Shown piece by piece: positions 28,901 through 39,126 of a DNA stretch of 64,000 bases (the first letter of the stretch is position 1; each line of letters begins with the position of its first letter). The translations under genes and the position numbers were made by a program. The notes under the pieces were generated by a model. The model did no database searches. It had not been told where the DNA came from and was given only the letters and a program-made list of their open reading frames with translations. The DNA lies in NCBI RefSeq assembly GCF_036373705.1, contig NC_089855.1:50408329-50472328 (forward strand), given 5' to 3'. Origin of the DNA: Amia ocellicauda (Eukaryota; Chordata; Actinopteri; Amiiformes; Amiidae).

Positions 28901-29943
28901 TACCACACAACAATTTTTAAAGACAACAACTCCTCAAACATGGCAATGTCTGAAAAGGCAACCATCTGTTGAGAGTTTAAGCCGGCCCTCTGATGAAGCA
29001 TTAAAGCCTCTTGCATAGCTTGGGGTTCAGGCATGTCGGGGGTGAGTAGTTTTATTAAACTGTAAGCAAAACAGAGCTTATTGTCCCCATTGGAACTCAC
29101 CACTAATTGCCTGAGCTTGTTCCTAATTATGTCGTTCTTCAAGCATTTCGACAGTCTTCTAAGCGCCCCACCCTCAGGGTTAGGAACCACATTCATTACC
29201 AGAGACAGACTTTCATCAGCTAAGATGGATGCGTTACTTTGCAATAACGCTTCGATTTTAGCCAGAAATTCATCAACATCTAAATTATCTCCACTCAGCA
29301 TTACAGATAGGTTGCTAAACAAATCATCCCCTCTGAGTTCTAACTGTACAACATCTCGAGGTCTGACCCTTTCAGCAACCTGTTCAAGCATGTTTTGCAA
29401 GGCCTCGTGTATGTTGACAAATATTTCTGCATAATTGTCACAATTTAAAAGTTCTGCAAAATTAAAACGCTGAATCATTTCAAAATTGTTATAGGCCGGT
29501 CTATCTATAATCACGGGATCACTGGTACTTTTGGACACATCATCATTTTGAACAAAGCCTTCAACCCCTACATTCTCACAGAGCATGTCATCCACAGCCT
29601 TATCAGTCTCAGAACCCTCCACATTCCGAACACCCCCACCGCTGACATCTACAAAACCCCCTTTTTGAGGAGGCTCATTTAAAGCCTGTAAAAGTCCTTC
29701 AAAGATATCCACCCGGTTAATGTCAAGACCCTCCTCTATAGTGACGGCTGCTTCTGCCGCCGTACTGTGTTCTAATTGTCTCAAATCATTTATAATAGGG
29801 GCAGAATTTGGTCGGGGTAGCGTCTCCAAAGCCTCCACCATTTCAAACAAATCGGGGTGAACTAGGGGTTGAACCTCTATAAGCGCTACCGTTGGGAGGT
29901 GGTTATTTAGATCATTGACCATCTGTAACAGGTCGGGGTTCAC
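25906..29943 (-). CDS. Family B DNA polymerase
   Basis: Same 1345-residue frame as at 3862, with all exonuclease and polymerase motifs visible (DFE, DFTSLYPY, NSLWGKFGE, YHDTDS). Only a few residues differ from copy A. Confidence 0.95.
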   Translation of the reverse strand: MNPDLLQMVNDLNNHLPTVALIEVQPLVHPDLFEMVEALETLPRPNSAPIINDLRQLEHSTAAEAAVTIEEGLDINRVDIFEGLLQALNEPPQKGGFVDVSGGGVRNVEGSETDKAVDDMLCENVGVEGFVQNDDVSKSTSDPVIIDRPAYNNFEMIQRFNFAELLNCDNYAEIFVNIHEALQNMLEQVAERVRPRDVVQLELRGDDLFSNLSVMLSGDNLDVDEFLAKIEALLQSNASILADESLSLVMNVVPNPEGGALRRLSKCLKNDIIRNKLRQLVVSSNGDNKLCFAYSLIKLLTPDMPEPQAMQEALMLHQRAGLNSQQMVAFSDIAMFEELLSLKIVVWYRCEVKEVFVKFQTHPETHTQTLFLFLSDSHYFGIKSLTAFLGCSYVCHWCYKAFNDKLKHRCDGYCNVCFNPQCRKGLAPTIRCKDCLRICLSAFCFSEHKVQRAAAEGVKKRSYCDQTKYCPQCCLQYRFHEVKPHKCLEPRCRICNADLTPGSEHQCFIQPVKKEPPHNRYVFFDFECRQENGVHVANYIHCIDMLDCEWSASGESCVRDFFTRYRGPKYLNYTFIAHNAKGYDSYILMKYLVENGVTPKIIAQGSKIMCFTDEAFNQRYIDLLNFLPMKLSALPKALGFEAQKKGWFCHFFNTKDTQNYRGSYPPASYYGVDTMMSHEREEFFKWYNTVKGGVFDFREEMAAYCKNDVVILIEACLRFRTEVINTSGLDPLQSVTIASLCMKMYRSNFLQKNTIADTTSDNYRARQKNFSTVSIQWLEYLSARDNIFIRHALNQGEVKMGPYYLDGFSDVSGRRTAYEFAGCIYHGCPQCFDPNTFNPVTQKLCGDMYYDFQERIETLKNTYGLNVLVIWEHAWTTLKQQDVGVQRFMETLDFPERLEPRDALFGGRTNALCLHYEVKEGERVDYYDFTSLYPYVNKTKMYPVGHPTIVYRDFLEIGQYFGLIKVTMYPPRELFLPVLPYRCSGKLMFPLCRTCVETENQNTSCLHSDDERALTGVWCSIELDKAVEKGYRVGKVYEVWHFSEKSDTLFAEYIMTHLKGKQEASGYPSWCVDSAAKERYVQQYFEKEGIRLEPGNITVNPAKRQMSKLILNSLWGKFGERNNRLNTTLIKTPEQFIEFIFSKQHAVSHFQFLNDHVAQVQWRAPKDFPTKQGNVNVFIAVFTTAYAQLELYNLMDQLQERTLYHDTDSVIFVTRPGDWVPPLGDYLGELTSKLDPQDHIVEFVSGGPKTYAYRTAAGKTCMKVKGFTLNHCNNKLINIKSLTTLVQSFVTEKDAPPREIITAGNQIYHNKKGYTLENRSLNKRFRVVYNKRVLKTDYTTLPYGY

Positions 29944-30143
29944 GGTAAGTCTGGTAATTCACATTCTATCGGTGGTGATTGGGGGTTATTTAAATCATTT
30001 ATCATTTGTAATAGTTCCTGGTTCATTGGGACATCAGAGGAGTTCACAACAGGGCCGAGGGTGTTCTCTCGGGAAGGTCTTTTTGGGGCCCTAACTTGTT
30101 CATAATCCTTTAGTTTGTGAGTTCTTTTACCAAGTCCGGACAT
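29940..30143 (-). CDS. Small protein upstream of PolB, 67 aa
   Basis: Identical in product to the frame at 7896, with the same 4-base overlap with the polymerase frame. Confidence 0.6.
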   Translation of the reverse strand: MSGLGKRTHKLKDYEQVRAPKRPSRENTLGPVVNSSDVPMNQELLQMINDLNNPQSPPIECELPDLP

Positions 30144-30206
30144 TTTTTTTATTTTTTATTTTTCCAACAACCCACAATAGTAAGGCGTTTTGTATCTATT
30201 AAAACA

Positions 30207-32242
30207 TTAAATACGGTACAATTCGTTAGTAAGGGTATTAATAAGGGTGTTTTGGCTCTCTATCACAAGGTTTTGCCCCACTAACACAAGTCTTTGATTT
30301 AGTAACAAGGTATGTAGCAACTCATGCCGACCTTCAGGAAGTAGCTCCGGGGGATGGTGTCCTGGCTCAGCTGCAAAGGATGGTCGCTCCGGTAAATCTC
30401 GGTCGAAGGAGGCAGGGAGCGAGCGTATACTCACGGACGGAGACCAAGAAGGCCTTTGCGGTGACACCCTGGCCAATCGCGGTGTACTGTTCAGCGTTTC
30501 TGTAGCCAAGAAACGGGGCTGGGGGGACGATGTTGAAACCAGTCCGTCGTTGGGTGGTGTGTCAACCCTGACTGACGGCGACCCCTGAGGTTGTTGGTTG
30601 CCTGTATTTGTTCCGCCCGACAATGCGGCGGGCTGAATCTGGATTGTTGAATTACCCCCAGAAGGCTGTGGCCTGAGTAGATGTTGGGGGATCTCCAAGA
30701 CCACCGTGGGGGATCCTCTCGGTGATCTCTCCGGGGAAGATGTTTGATCCCACTTAGACGGGGTAATTGTCCTCAATAGCTCATCCACAGAATGACTATC
30801 CCAAGAGTCTTGGGAAGAATAAAAATATACATTACATTTACATCTTTAAACGGCGACAGAAATCAAACTTAAAACAACATGTCCAGGACCTTCAAAACCT
30901 TTAGCTTTTTTAGACCTTTGAAAATAGGCTTAGACATTCACTACAACGCCTTATTATTTACAGACAATATATTTATTAGGACTTGATAATAAATGTAAAA
31001 CAGAGAAGCCTCTGTAAATAAACTGTTTCTTAAATGTAATATTGTTAATAAAACACTTTTTATACACACACACACCACATTTCATTTTTAAACGAACCTT
31101 CCAAGTGTAAACGCTTCCTGATCCCGGGACTTCCTGTTTCACAAACGTTTTCACGATCTGTTTAAATATTAAATACAATGAACACCTTCAAGCCTTTTCC
31201 TACAGCCACTTTAAAACAGAAGTATAATTGCGGGAGATAAGCCAAACAACTTACTAAAACCTTTCGGACAGCTTTACTTCCTAACCAGACGGTCGGGCAA
31301 TCGGTCATTTCTAAACACATGCCCCAGAAACAAGCCTAGACCTGTCCGGACTTCTAAAGATCTTTCCCAGAACCCCCAAGACCTACAGGAAATGGGCACC
31401 CCTCGCTTAAATATTAGCCCTCAACGGGCAAACAAAACCCTTTTAAAAACATTAAAGTTTGAAAGATCTTACTTACCTCCAAAGAATAATCGTTTCTTAT
31501 GTTTTTCAGCTGGTTTAGCTTTTTGCACTTCTGTGAAGGTAAGAGACATGTTTAACCTTTAACCACCCCGCTTTATAAAAAGCTTTAACCTCTTACAAGC
31601 GGCAGATATATACTCACCGCTATCAGATACAGGGGCTGACGGCCTTTCAGATTCTTGAAAGGTTACGGTTCTCGAAGGTAAAACTAAACAAGCCCTCGCT
31701 GTGGAAGGCCTTTCGTTGTCTCGAACCACGTTTCTTAATACTGTTAGAAAGGATATTTTTTTAAATTAACAAGACGGGCCTCAAACATCTTACAGAAACG
31801 TTATACAAACAAACAGGGGTTTAGTTCTTACCCGGTCGGCAGACAGCCTGTCTAGGGACAACCACTTCTCTTGGTTGATCCTCGGAGACATTAATCACAG
31901 GCCTTTCGATAGTTTCTGTGTAATTAAAGAGACCGCCATTAATATATATTAAAACGTTTTCATAACTCTAATGAGCCGCTTCAAAACACAACCACACACC
32001 CATACATAAGAACCCTTGAGCGCAAACACAAAAATCTTACCGTCGTTGTTCCAGATGATCTCCTCAGCGTTGGGAATTAACTCCTGTTGACTGGCTGAAA
32101 AATAATTTTACAGAACTTAAAACAGATGTTATAACCTTATTTACAATACATGCCCACAACCCGCTCTGAGTTAATGAAAATAATCTGAAGACTTACCTAA
32201 AAACTCGTTTAAATCGAAGTCGTTGATGTTGTTTCCGGACAT
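30207..32242 (-). CDS. Spliced Polinton gene, about seven exons
   Basis: Equivalent of 8163-10198. The splice signals and block lengths are kept, which supports selection on the intron pattern before the copies multiplied. Its TATA box is at 32308-32315. Confidence 0.68.
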
Positions 32243-32307
32243 TGTTGATCTTTAGGCTTAAATCGAAAGGTCAGTATGAGTCTGTCGAGCTGAAGACCAG
32301 ACCTTCA

Positions 32308-32315
32308 TACTTATA
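32308..32315 (-). promoter_or_regulatory. TATA box of the spliced gene, copy B
   Basis: TATAAGTA on the minus strand, 66 bases ahead of the ATG at 32242. Confidence 0.55.
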
Positions 32316-33616
32316 CTGATGGCCGGATGCCGGATCTGCTTGTAAGGCATTGTTCTGGGCTGGCCTTTGTGCCGTCCTGTTACCAATTAACATATCAAAA
32401 CCAACCAATAAAATGACCCTGCATCAATTTCAAATAGAAACCAAGATGGCGACGATCTCTCTCCTCTCTACTCTAAACTTTTATTAGAACCTTTTGGTCT
32501 CTCAAAAAAACATTTTTAAGCATCAAGACCTATAGTCAATAAACACTAAGAATATTTCAGGCCTTTATACGCGCTAAAAAACAACCTGAGCCAAGAAAAT
32601 AACTATAAAGATCTAAAATAAGTAGCGCTTTTACAGTGATTTTTTTTTTTTTTTAATAGCGATGCTTTGTTTGGTATTAAACAAGTCACAAACTACTCAG
32701 AACAGCGTTTATCCCCACAAAAGAGATATTTGGGTTTATTTTACAAAGCTTATAAATTATATAGTTTAAAAGTATTCTGAATGTTTTGAGACCACACGCC
32801 ATGCCTACGTTTGTCTGAGCCCACCCCCGTCCCCCGTGGTGTGAGTGATTTAGCCTTGAGTGTTGTGATCTATTTAGCATTGAGTGATCAGTTGTTTTTA
32901 TTTTTTAAATGATTCCTTATCATCAGGGATTGAGCCTGCTAAAATACCTTAAAAACATATCCTTATCTTAAGTCTAACTCTTATGAGCTTTAAGACCCTA
33001 GAATGTATTTAAGTAAAACGAATGAACACATTATGTGTGAGATAAAATATAACCACAGCTTTTTTTTTTTTTTTTTTTTTTTTACAAAAACAATTAACCT
33101 ATACCGACAAACACCCACACACACACACACTCTCTTTTTTTAAATTTTATTTTTAATTAAATTTGAGGGGAGAGACAGAGCCATATACATTGGGGTTAAC
33201 ATAAGTACCCTATGCAAAACAGGAATTGTTAGGACCTGTGACCATTACAGACAACAGAACTTGTTGATCTTATAAAATGATTGGGCGAGAGAGAGAGATA
33301 TAGAGACAGACAGAGACAGAGCCAGTGTGAATATGATAAACGCACTATTCAAAATGGCATTGTTAAGACCTGGGACCATTACAGACAACAGAACTTGTTG
33401 ATCTTATAAAATGCTTGGGCGAGAGAGACAGAGAGAGAGAGACAGACAGAGACAGAGACAGAGATAGTGTGAATATGATAAACGCACTATTCAAAATGGC
33501 ATTGTTAAGACCTGGGCCCCTTACATGTATATTTAAAAAAGACCCCCAACCACTACAGGAAGAGCCGACCCATTCACACTCTACAGTTGACCAACAAGAA
33601 CAACAAGAACAACCGG
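32316..33616. other. Non-coding right flank of Polinton B
   Basis: No gene is supported. T runs, a (CA)n stretch and the GA-rich direct repeats (about 33222-33515) are as in copy A, with the microsatellite parts differing in length. Confidence 0.6.
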
Positions 33617-33797
33617 TTATGGGTGGCCTTGTTGATCAGGGTTTTAGGGGTGTACACTTTCTGACGGATATGACGTAGGAATAATTAAGGAAATAACTCT
33701 AAAATCACGCCCCCCAATTATGACGTAGGAATATTAATAAGCTTAGGGCATACGTCATAACAAAATAGGCCGCGCCCAAAAAACCCTACTATCTACT
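33617..33797. repeat. Right terminal inverted repeat, Polinton B
   Basis: 181 bp, the inverted complement of 18103-18283 with about two differences. Confidence 0.95.
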
Positions 33798-34093
33798 CCT
33801 GTGTGGTGCATTTTCTCTCTCTCTATCTGTGATTAAATCCTTACTTATATACATATGTCCATGAACGTTTCTGGAGCTCATGTGAATCACATCACATGAC
33901 GGGCCGTGATCTTTTCGGTCACTTTGAAAGTTTTGCTCATGACAATCCTTTTCTATTGCGGCACGATGGCTGCCACCGAGGAAGGAAAGTCGTCCGCAGT
34001 TGGCTGCAAGCTTGCCTGAAGCGCAGGAAAGGACTTACTCGCGACGTGCCACTTAAAGACTGAAGAAGTGGGGGTCGGCCTCACTGAGAGCCC

Positions 34094-34131
34094 TGAGGAT
34101 TAGCTCACGTGGTAGAGCGCTCGCTTAGCAT
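34094..34131 (+). pseudogene. tRNA-Ala(AGC), 5' half only
   Basis: Same A-box half as at 12061. The 3' half is absent from this unit. Confidence 0.85.
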
Positions 34132-35880
34132 TGTAGCATTATGTTGGGTGTATTTGGATAAGAGCATTTGGGCTCTGAGCTGAAGCACTGATCTAAAGAA
34201 AACCTCTCCCCCCCAAAGTTATCAGATTCCCTTAGCTCATCAGCTTGGAACTGGTTTGCATCAAAGTGACAGTTTTGGGGAGGATGGCACCAAGAAGAGG
34301 CCAAATAGTTTGGAATTCTGCTATGAGATGTCTGGAGAAAGGGGCCTGTAGGTGATAAAAACTCTTTGAAGTGGACAAGAGCCGAAATCCCGACATAGAG
34401 CTACGAACCCAGGCCAACCGGCATTTCCAAAAGATGGCATGGATTGACATCAGTCATAAATCAAGCCCCCCTCCAATAGGACACTGGGGGCTGAAACCGA
34501 AATCCAATCTCAAAAACTCAAGAACCAATCACCTCTTGATCTGACAGACTATAAGGAACAGCGGACAGTCTTTCTCGCTCTCTCTCACCTGAACCAGTAA
34601 CTCGCTGCCACAGCTCAACCTGTAGCTCTGTTGCCAGAACCGGAACCAGAAACTAACTAAGTCTTTGCCGGCAACAGAAGAGTTAAACTGGGAGAAGGAG
34701 ATTGAGCCGTACGAAGAATTCTTTTAAAGGACTTTATTAAATAAAGAACTTTACAGACTGCGCTGCCCGCCTGTGCCCACCTGATCAGTGGAGTTTTACA
34801 GCTGGACAATTGACTAAGTCGACTGTATACGAAAGTGTCAGTCATTTAAATAGCTATTTGAGTCTTAAGAAACTTGACCCTTGGAACAAACACGGCCCTG
34901 CTTTCCTCAAAGACTTTGTCTTCAAATAAGTACGGTGAGAGACCCTGCTTGCCAAGAAGATTTTGTGCACAACCTTGGAGCCTTCAAACCAGTGGAAAAT
35001 CTGTTTGGAAACGACTCTACTTTCGCGAAACCCCAACTTCCAGGTGTATCGACTGAGTGGAAGTTCTTGGACAAAGCCGAACCGGACTGCCTTTGTTCCA
35101 AACCACACGGACCTCGTGCCGTGTGCTGTTATCTGAGCCCGAAGCCAGAGAGGCCTCTCTGCGACGAAGTTCCGATAAGTTTAACCGTTTGGAGTTCATG
35201 ATTCATGACATTTGAGAAATCAATTAGAAATGTTAATCTGTGATTCATAACTCTAGAATGTGTAATATCATTTAGTTTTCTTAAATATAAATGTGTGTTG
35301 CATTAAACTGTTTTGCTGATAATTTTAGAAATAAAATCTGTCAACGCCGAGAAATATCTTCTCATTCCTGTTTAACTGTTTAGTCTGAAATTGACACAAG
35401 TTAATAGACATTAGATTATTGGTGGCCCTGCCTATCCTTAATCATTGAATAATAATCAGTTAAGGGAAATTGTGGTAACAAGTAATGATAGGATCTTTCT
35501 CGGCACCTAAACGTGAATGAGACTGATATATATATAACGAGAAGTTACCTGACATAAATACTAACCTGCGTAGTTATTTAATGTCTGACTAATAATACTA
35601 ACGAGAGACTCACCTTCGTCTTACTAACCGGTATTGTAGTCAATGTGTTTATAACCTTTTTTGTTTAACGATTTGTGTTATCATATGAGATCCCATGGTC
35701 TTTGTTTTGGTCACGGAAGTGATTTGTCTTCGATTTGTTGATCTAGAGTTGAATTGTAATTAGTTTTTCCCTTTTGTATAATTAGTGTAGTGCTACATTT
35801 AGTCTTTGTTTTGAATACATTTGACAATTTATATCTTTGGAATTGGTGTCTGCGTCCAATTATTACAGAAATTGAGTTCT
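34132..35880 (+). mobile_element. Solo LTR, partial, B-C unit
   Basis: Same LTR at the same base of tRNA-Ala, 3' end lacking. TATA and AATAAA elements are kept. Confidence 0.8.
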
Positions 35881-36300
35881 GGGAAGACAGACCGCAATCG
35901 GACTCGGGCTTGCACCTTTTGATTGGATGAACGGCCGCAAACATTCTATGTCATTTTCTTTTAAAGCTTCACTCGTGCTTGTAAAAAACCGAGGTCTCAC
36001 TGAAAGAATGCCCTGACGTGGTTGCTTCCAAGCTAGCTGGTTTACAAAGTTCCTTTTCGCTTTAACGATGATTTCCAAGAAGGGAAATAATCTATCTGTA
36101 ATCTGTCAACACAGGCACCTTCTTCTCCGTTAAGCCATGCGGTCACCACCAGGAAGATGAACGCACCAGGCCGACCCGGAGTTTTCGCCAATTCGTCTCC
36201 AAGCCTCCCAAGAGGGAACATAAACAGGCCTTATTCGCAGACACAGGCCCTCACGCAGGGAGACCACCGCTTCACCGCCGCTGCCCCTGCCAAGGGCCCC

Positions 36301-36372
36301 AGGTCCCACCGAGACTTGAACTCGGATCGCTGGATTCAGAGTCCAGAGTGCTAACCATTACACCATGGAACC
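36301..36372 (-). tRNA. tRNA-Gln(CTG)
   Basis: Same 72-base gene as at 17791, with intact arms and CTG anticodon. Confidence 0.95.
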
Positions 36373-36507
36373 AAGCCGGCTGCCCACCGCTTGCCCGTGA
36401 CGAAGGTTTCTGCTCTACGCACACGTCTCGCTCTGTCGCACGGCCAAGTCCAGAGTGAGCCAAGTTGCGCCCAGAGTGCTGCGTGTGGCGGGTCACTTCC
36501 GGAGCCG

Positions 36508-36579
36508 TCCCTGGTGGTCTAGTGGTCAGGATTCGGCGCTCTCACCGCCGCGGCCAGGGTTCGATTCCCGGTCAGGGAA
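36508..36579 (+). tRNA. tRNA-Glu(CTC), last gene before Polinton C
   Basis: Same sequence as at 17998, including the T-stem mismatch. The Polinton duplication starts 27 bp later, as in copy B. Confidence 0.88.
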
Positions 36580-36606
36580 GGTGGATCTGTTGCTCTTCCC
36601 CTGGGA

Positions 36607-36612
36607 CCTGTG
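36607..36612. repeat. Left target-site duplication of Polinton C (CCTGTG)
   Basis: Six bases matching 52265-52270 and also those of copy B. Confidence 0.92.
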
Positions 36613-36793
36613 AGTAGATAATAGGGTTTTTTGGGCGCGGCCTATTTTGTTATGACGTATGCCCTAAGCTTATTAATATTCCTACGTCATAATTGGGGGG
36701 CGTGATTTTAGAGTTATTTCCTTAATTATTCCTACGTCATATTCATCAGAAAGTGTACACCCCTAAAACCCTGAACAACAAGGCCACCCATAA
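36613..36793. repeat. Left terminal inverted repeat, Polinton C
   Basis: 181 bp, with the same three TGACGTA-type sites; pairs with 52084-52264. Confidence 0.95.
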
Positions 36794-36839
36794 AGACCCC
36801 CCCCCCCCCCTGAAGGCAACGCCCCGAAACTCTCCTCTC

Positions 36840-36847
36840 TATTTAAG
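36840..36847 (+). promoter_or_regulatory. TATA-like box of the leftmost gene, copy C
   Basis: TATTTAAG, 66-74 bases ahead of the ATG at 36914. Confidence 0.5.
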
Positions 36848-36913
36848 ACCCCGCGCTGCTTTTAGGCAATACCTCTTTAATTCTCAGCATCTGAAACATC
36901 CCGCTTCTTCAAC

Positions 36914-37624
36914 ATGTCCAGCGACATCAACATGAAACCCCGCAAGAAACAATCCCGGGCAAGGGTTCCTGTACTCACCAATTTGAAGATTGAACGCTCC
37001 TGGGTGTTGTTCTGGGGGGGTCGACGGGGTTACCGCTTTAAAAGGGATCCCAGCTATGTTGGAGTGGAGCTTTTTGCTTTGGGAGAGAAGGAGGGTACGT
37101 TGGAACCTTTTGAGACGGTGATTGAATACTCTTTTGTGGACTGGTTGAAGGTGATGGCATGGAGAGACCTGGGGCTTGTGGATAAGACTCTAGAAGGCTT
37201 GCAAGAGGGTCCAAGAGAAGGCGAAACGGAGTCTCCGACTCAGAGTTTTGAAAGGTGTGAATGGGAAAGCTTGCAGAACTACGGTACAGTGGTGAAGAGT
37301 CTATCTCTAACTACTGATCGTAAGGTTTTGTTTAGCAGTACCCTGATTACAAACCCTATTGAAGGGGTTGTGGAGGATCCAGAAAAACAGGTTACTGAAA
37401 TTATGTTTGACGCCGTGGACTGGCCGTTCTTGAAGGAGGTCATAAACTGTATAAATGATGGTTTTGACATCTTGACCAAATGTTCACAACTGGATTCTGT
37501 TAGAAGGAGAATATGCTGGATTATGGATTATATATCCCCCTTGAATGACGACGACGATGATAAAACAGACGACCTGTGGGGGGTTGGAGGGGGGTCTGAC
37601 GGCTCAGGGTCTACTCTCTTCTAA
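36914..37624 (+). CDS. Leftmost Polinton gene, unknown protein, 236 aa
   Basis: Open frame from an ATG. The N-terminus is basic (KPRKKQSRARVPV), followed by a predicted folded part with WVLFWGGRRGYRF, an acidic helix-rich centre (FVDWLKVMAWRDLGLVDKTL), a second part with ITNPIEGVVEDPEKQVTEIM, and an acidic Gly/Ser-rich tail (NDDDDDKTDD). No catalytic motif or known family is recognised. It is transcribed from the repeat-proximal promoter and leads the plus-strand left block, where related elements place fast-changing host-facing genes. Confidence 0.7.
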   Translation: MSSDINMKPRKKQSRARVPVLTNLKIERSWVLFWGGRRGYRFKRDPSYVGVELFALGEKEGTLEPFETVIEYSFVDWLKVMAWRDLGLVDKTLEGLQEGPREGETESPTQSFERCEWESLQNYGTVVKSLSLTTDRKVLFSSTLITNPIEGVVEDPEKQVTEIMFDAVDWPFLKEVINCINDGFDILTKCSQLDSVRRRICWIMDYISPLNDDDDDKTDDLWGVGGGSDGSGSTLF

Positions 37625-37702
37625 GAGGGCGGTGTGTCGTGACGTAGTGAAGAGATAGGATAAAAGGCGCAACAATTCATTCATGGTTTAAAATTAAAGA
37701 GA

Positions 37703-38551
37703 ATGTCTTACCCGAAAGCTGCGGACATCGACAGGCTCTACAGGCCTCTTCAAACCCGGGATCACCCCTGGTTCTATTCCCCAGATTTTGTATACACTCC
37801 GGAACCCTCTGACTGCGGTTACCCTCCAAGACCTCAGACCCCGGTCCCTCAGGACGAAACAACATGCGGAGCGATGGATGTCCAAATGAGTCTCGGGGAT
37901 CCCCAGCCTCTGGAGCTCATGGAGGGCCTCGATTTTGCCGAACTGTCTACCGTCTGTGCGTCTCAGGAGGGGGTCAGTCCAATGGATGTAGAAACACCCC
38001 ACAAACCACCAGGCGACCCAATGAGCATCGGACGGTCTCGGGGGCGTGATGAAGACGCAGGATTTATGCCCGGGGTAGGTGTCCAAGTAAGCAGAGTGGT
38101 TAAAAGCACCCTGGTGTATATTCTGAGTGCTCTCATCGACCGAGCTCTGAAAGAAGTCTGTCGGGGGTGTGAAGTGAATCACCCCAGTCAGTTGAGACAC
38201 AGTTGTTTGTTTGAACCAGACCGTTACTATTTCCTGTTCTATTTCAACGTGTTTTACAGAAGACTGAACAAACCGTGGCTGAAACTGGCACTAATCAAGG
38301 CTCTGTCTTACTCCCACATACATGTCACTGCTGGACAAGTCCAGAAAATCATAGATGAGATTTTGCTGGAGCTGAAAAAGGAGCCGTTTATAATAGAGAA
38401 ACTTGGGCAGCTGCTCAATGACCTGGATGAGCCAAGTAGAAAAACCGCTGGCAAGCTAAAAGCTTATTTCTTCCGTAAAGAAGTTAAAGCTGGGGGCAGC
38501 GACGAAGAATTCGACATCTACGCCACTGATTCAGACTCTGACCTGAACTAA
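37703..38551 (+). CDS. Polinton accessory protein with Cys/His cluster, 282 aa
   Basis: Same protein as at 19192, with the CRGCEVNHPSQLRHSC cluster and acidic end kept. Its promoter-like GATAAAAG and TGACGTA sites are also kept upstream. Confidence 0.75.
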   Translation: MSYPKAADIDRLYRPLQTRDHPWFYSPDFVYTPEPSDCGYPPRPQTPVPQDETTCGAMDVQMSLGDPQPLELMEGLDFAELSTVCASQEGVSPMDVETPHKPPGDPMSIGRSRGRDEDAGFMPGVGVQVSRVVKSTLVYILSALIDRALKEVCRGCEVNHPSQLRHSCLFEPDRYYFLFYFNVFYRRLNKPWLKLALIKALSYSHIHVTAGQVQKIIDEILLELKKEPFIIEKLGQLLNDLDEPSRKTAGKLKAYFFRKEVKAGGSDEEFDIYATDSDSDLN

Positions 38552-38563
38552 GGGACTTTGAAC

Positions 38564-39070
38564 ATGGGGAATGTTCTGGACTGCTGCTGCAACTGGTTCT
38601 GTCATCAACACTCTGCAGCTAACCTGAGAGCGCTATTACACCATGTGCTTGACAGAAAAGTAGCCAACGCGAGCCTTTTCTCTACAGATTTAACCATCGA
38701 TGAGGATCAACTTTCAAACCTGGAAAAGTTAATGGTTGCTGTAACAAAGACCGGGGGGTACGAACACTGGGATGAAGCGCTCAAGGGGGCCAAGAATGAT
38801 ATTAGGCCATTTCATCAACATCTGTATGACCTTTTACTGAGCATGTTTAATACCCCTCTGTTTACTTTTAAAATAGGTCATATTGTTGTTTTATTTACAT
38901 ATGTAACTGAGGTGTGTGCCTACAAGATAAAGAAACAGGTATTTGTTGATATAGATCAAGTAACCAATCATCTGATTTCTTTTTGTCTGGACCGTAGAAA
39001 AAATTGTTGTGTATGTTATACTTTTCTCAAATGTCTAAAAAGGGGTATCTGCTCTCCTGAAGTTGAATAA
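38564..39070 (+). CDS. Bcl-2-like protein (predicted)
   Basis: Same 168-residue protein as at 20053, with the BH3-like, BH1-like and MGN...CCC features identical. It is open in both complete copies. Confidence 0.6.
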   Translation: MGNVLDCCCNWFCHQHSAANLRALLHHVLDRKVANASLFSTDLTIDEDQLSNLEKLMVAVTKTGGYEHWDEALKGAKNDIRPFHQHLYDLLLSMFNTPLFTFKIGHIVVLFTYVTEVCAYKIKKQVFVDIDQVTNHLISFCLDRRKNCCVCYTFLKCLKRGICSPEVE

Positions 39071-39087
39071 AAAACCTTGTATAAAAA
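39066..39087 (+). promoter_or_regulatory. Poly(A) signal and TATA box before integrase, copy C
   Basis: AATAAA at 39066 overlapping the stop, TATAAAAA at 39080-39087. Confidence 0.6.
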
Positions 39088-39126
39088 CTTTGCGCATAGT
39101 GTGGGTCTGTGTGTTTATTTGGCAGA

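Larger units (their letters stand above)
18103..33797. mobile_element. Polinton/Maverick copy B, end to end, broken
   Basis: The element spans 15695 bp between 181-bp terminal inverted repeats and 6-bp CCTGTG duplications. It has the complete gene order of the family: left plus-strand block (unknown early protein, Cys/His protein, Bcl-2-like protein, integrase, capsid, protease) and right minus-strand block (virion proteins, ATPase, PolB, small protein, spliced gene). About three of its genes are broken. Its two end repeats differ at about 2 of 181 bases, so it is young. Confidence 0.96.
33798..36612. repeat. tRNA-gene tandem repeat unit between Polintons B and C (hybrid)
   Basis: The first 33798-33803 is the right CCTGTG duplication of copy B, and 36607-36612 is the left one of copy C. 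The front of the unit matches unit 1 at diagnostic bases; the back matches unit 2, including its missing segment. It is thus a recombinant of the two. Spacers 33804-34093 and 35881-36300 show no gene. Confidence 0.88.
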
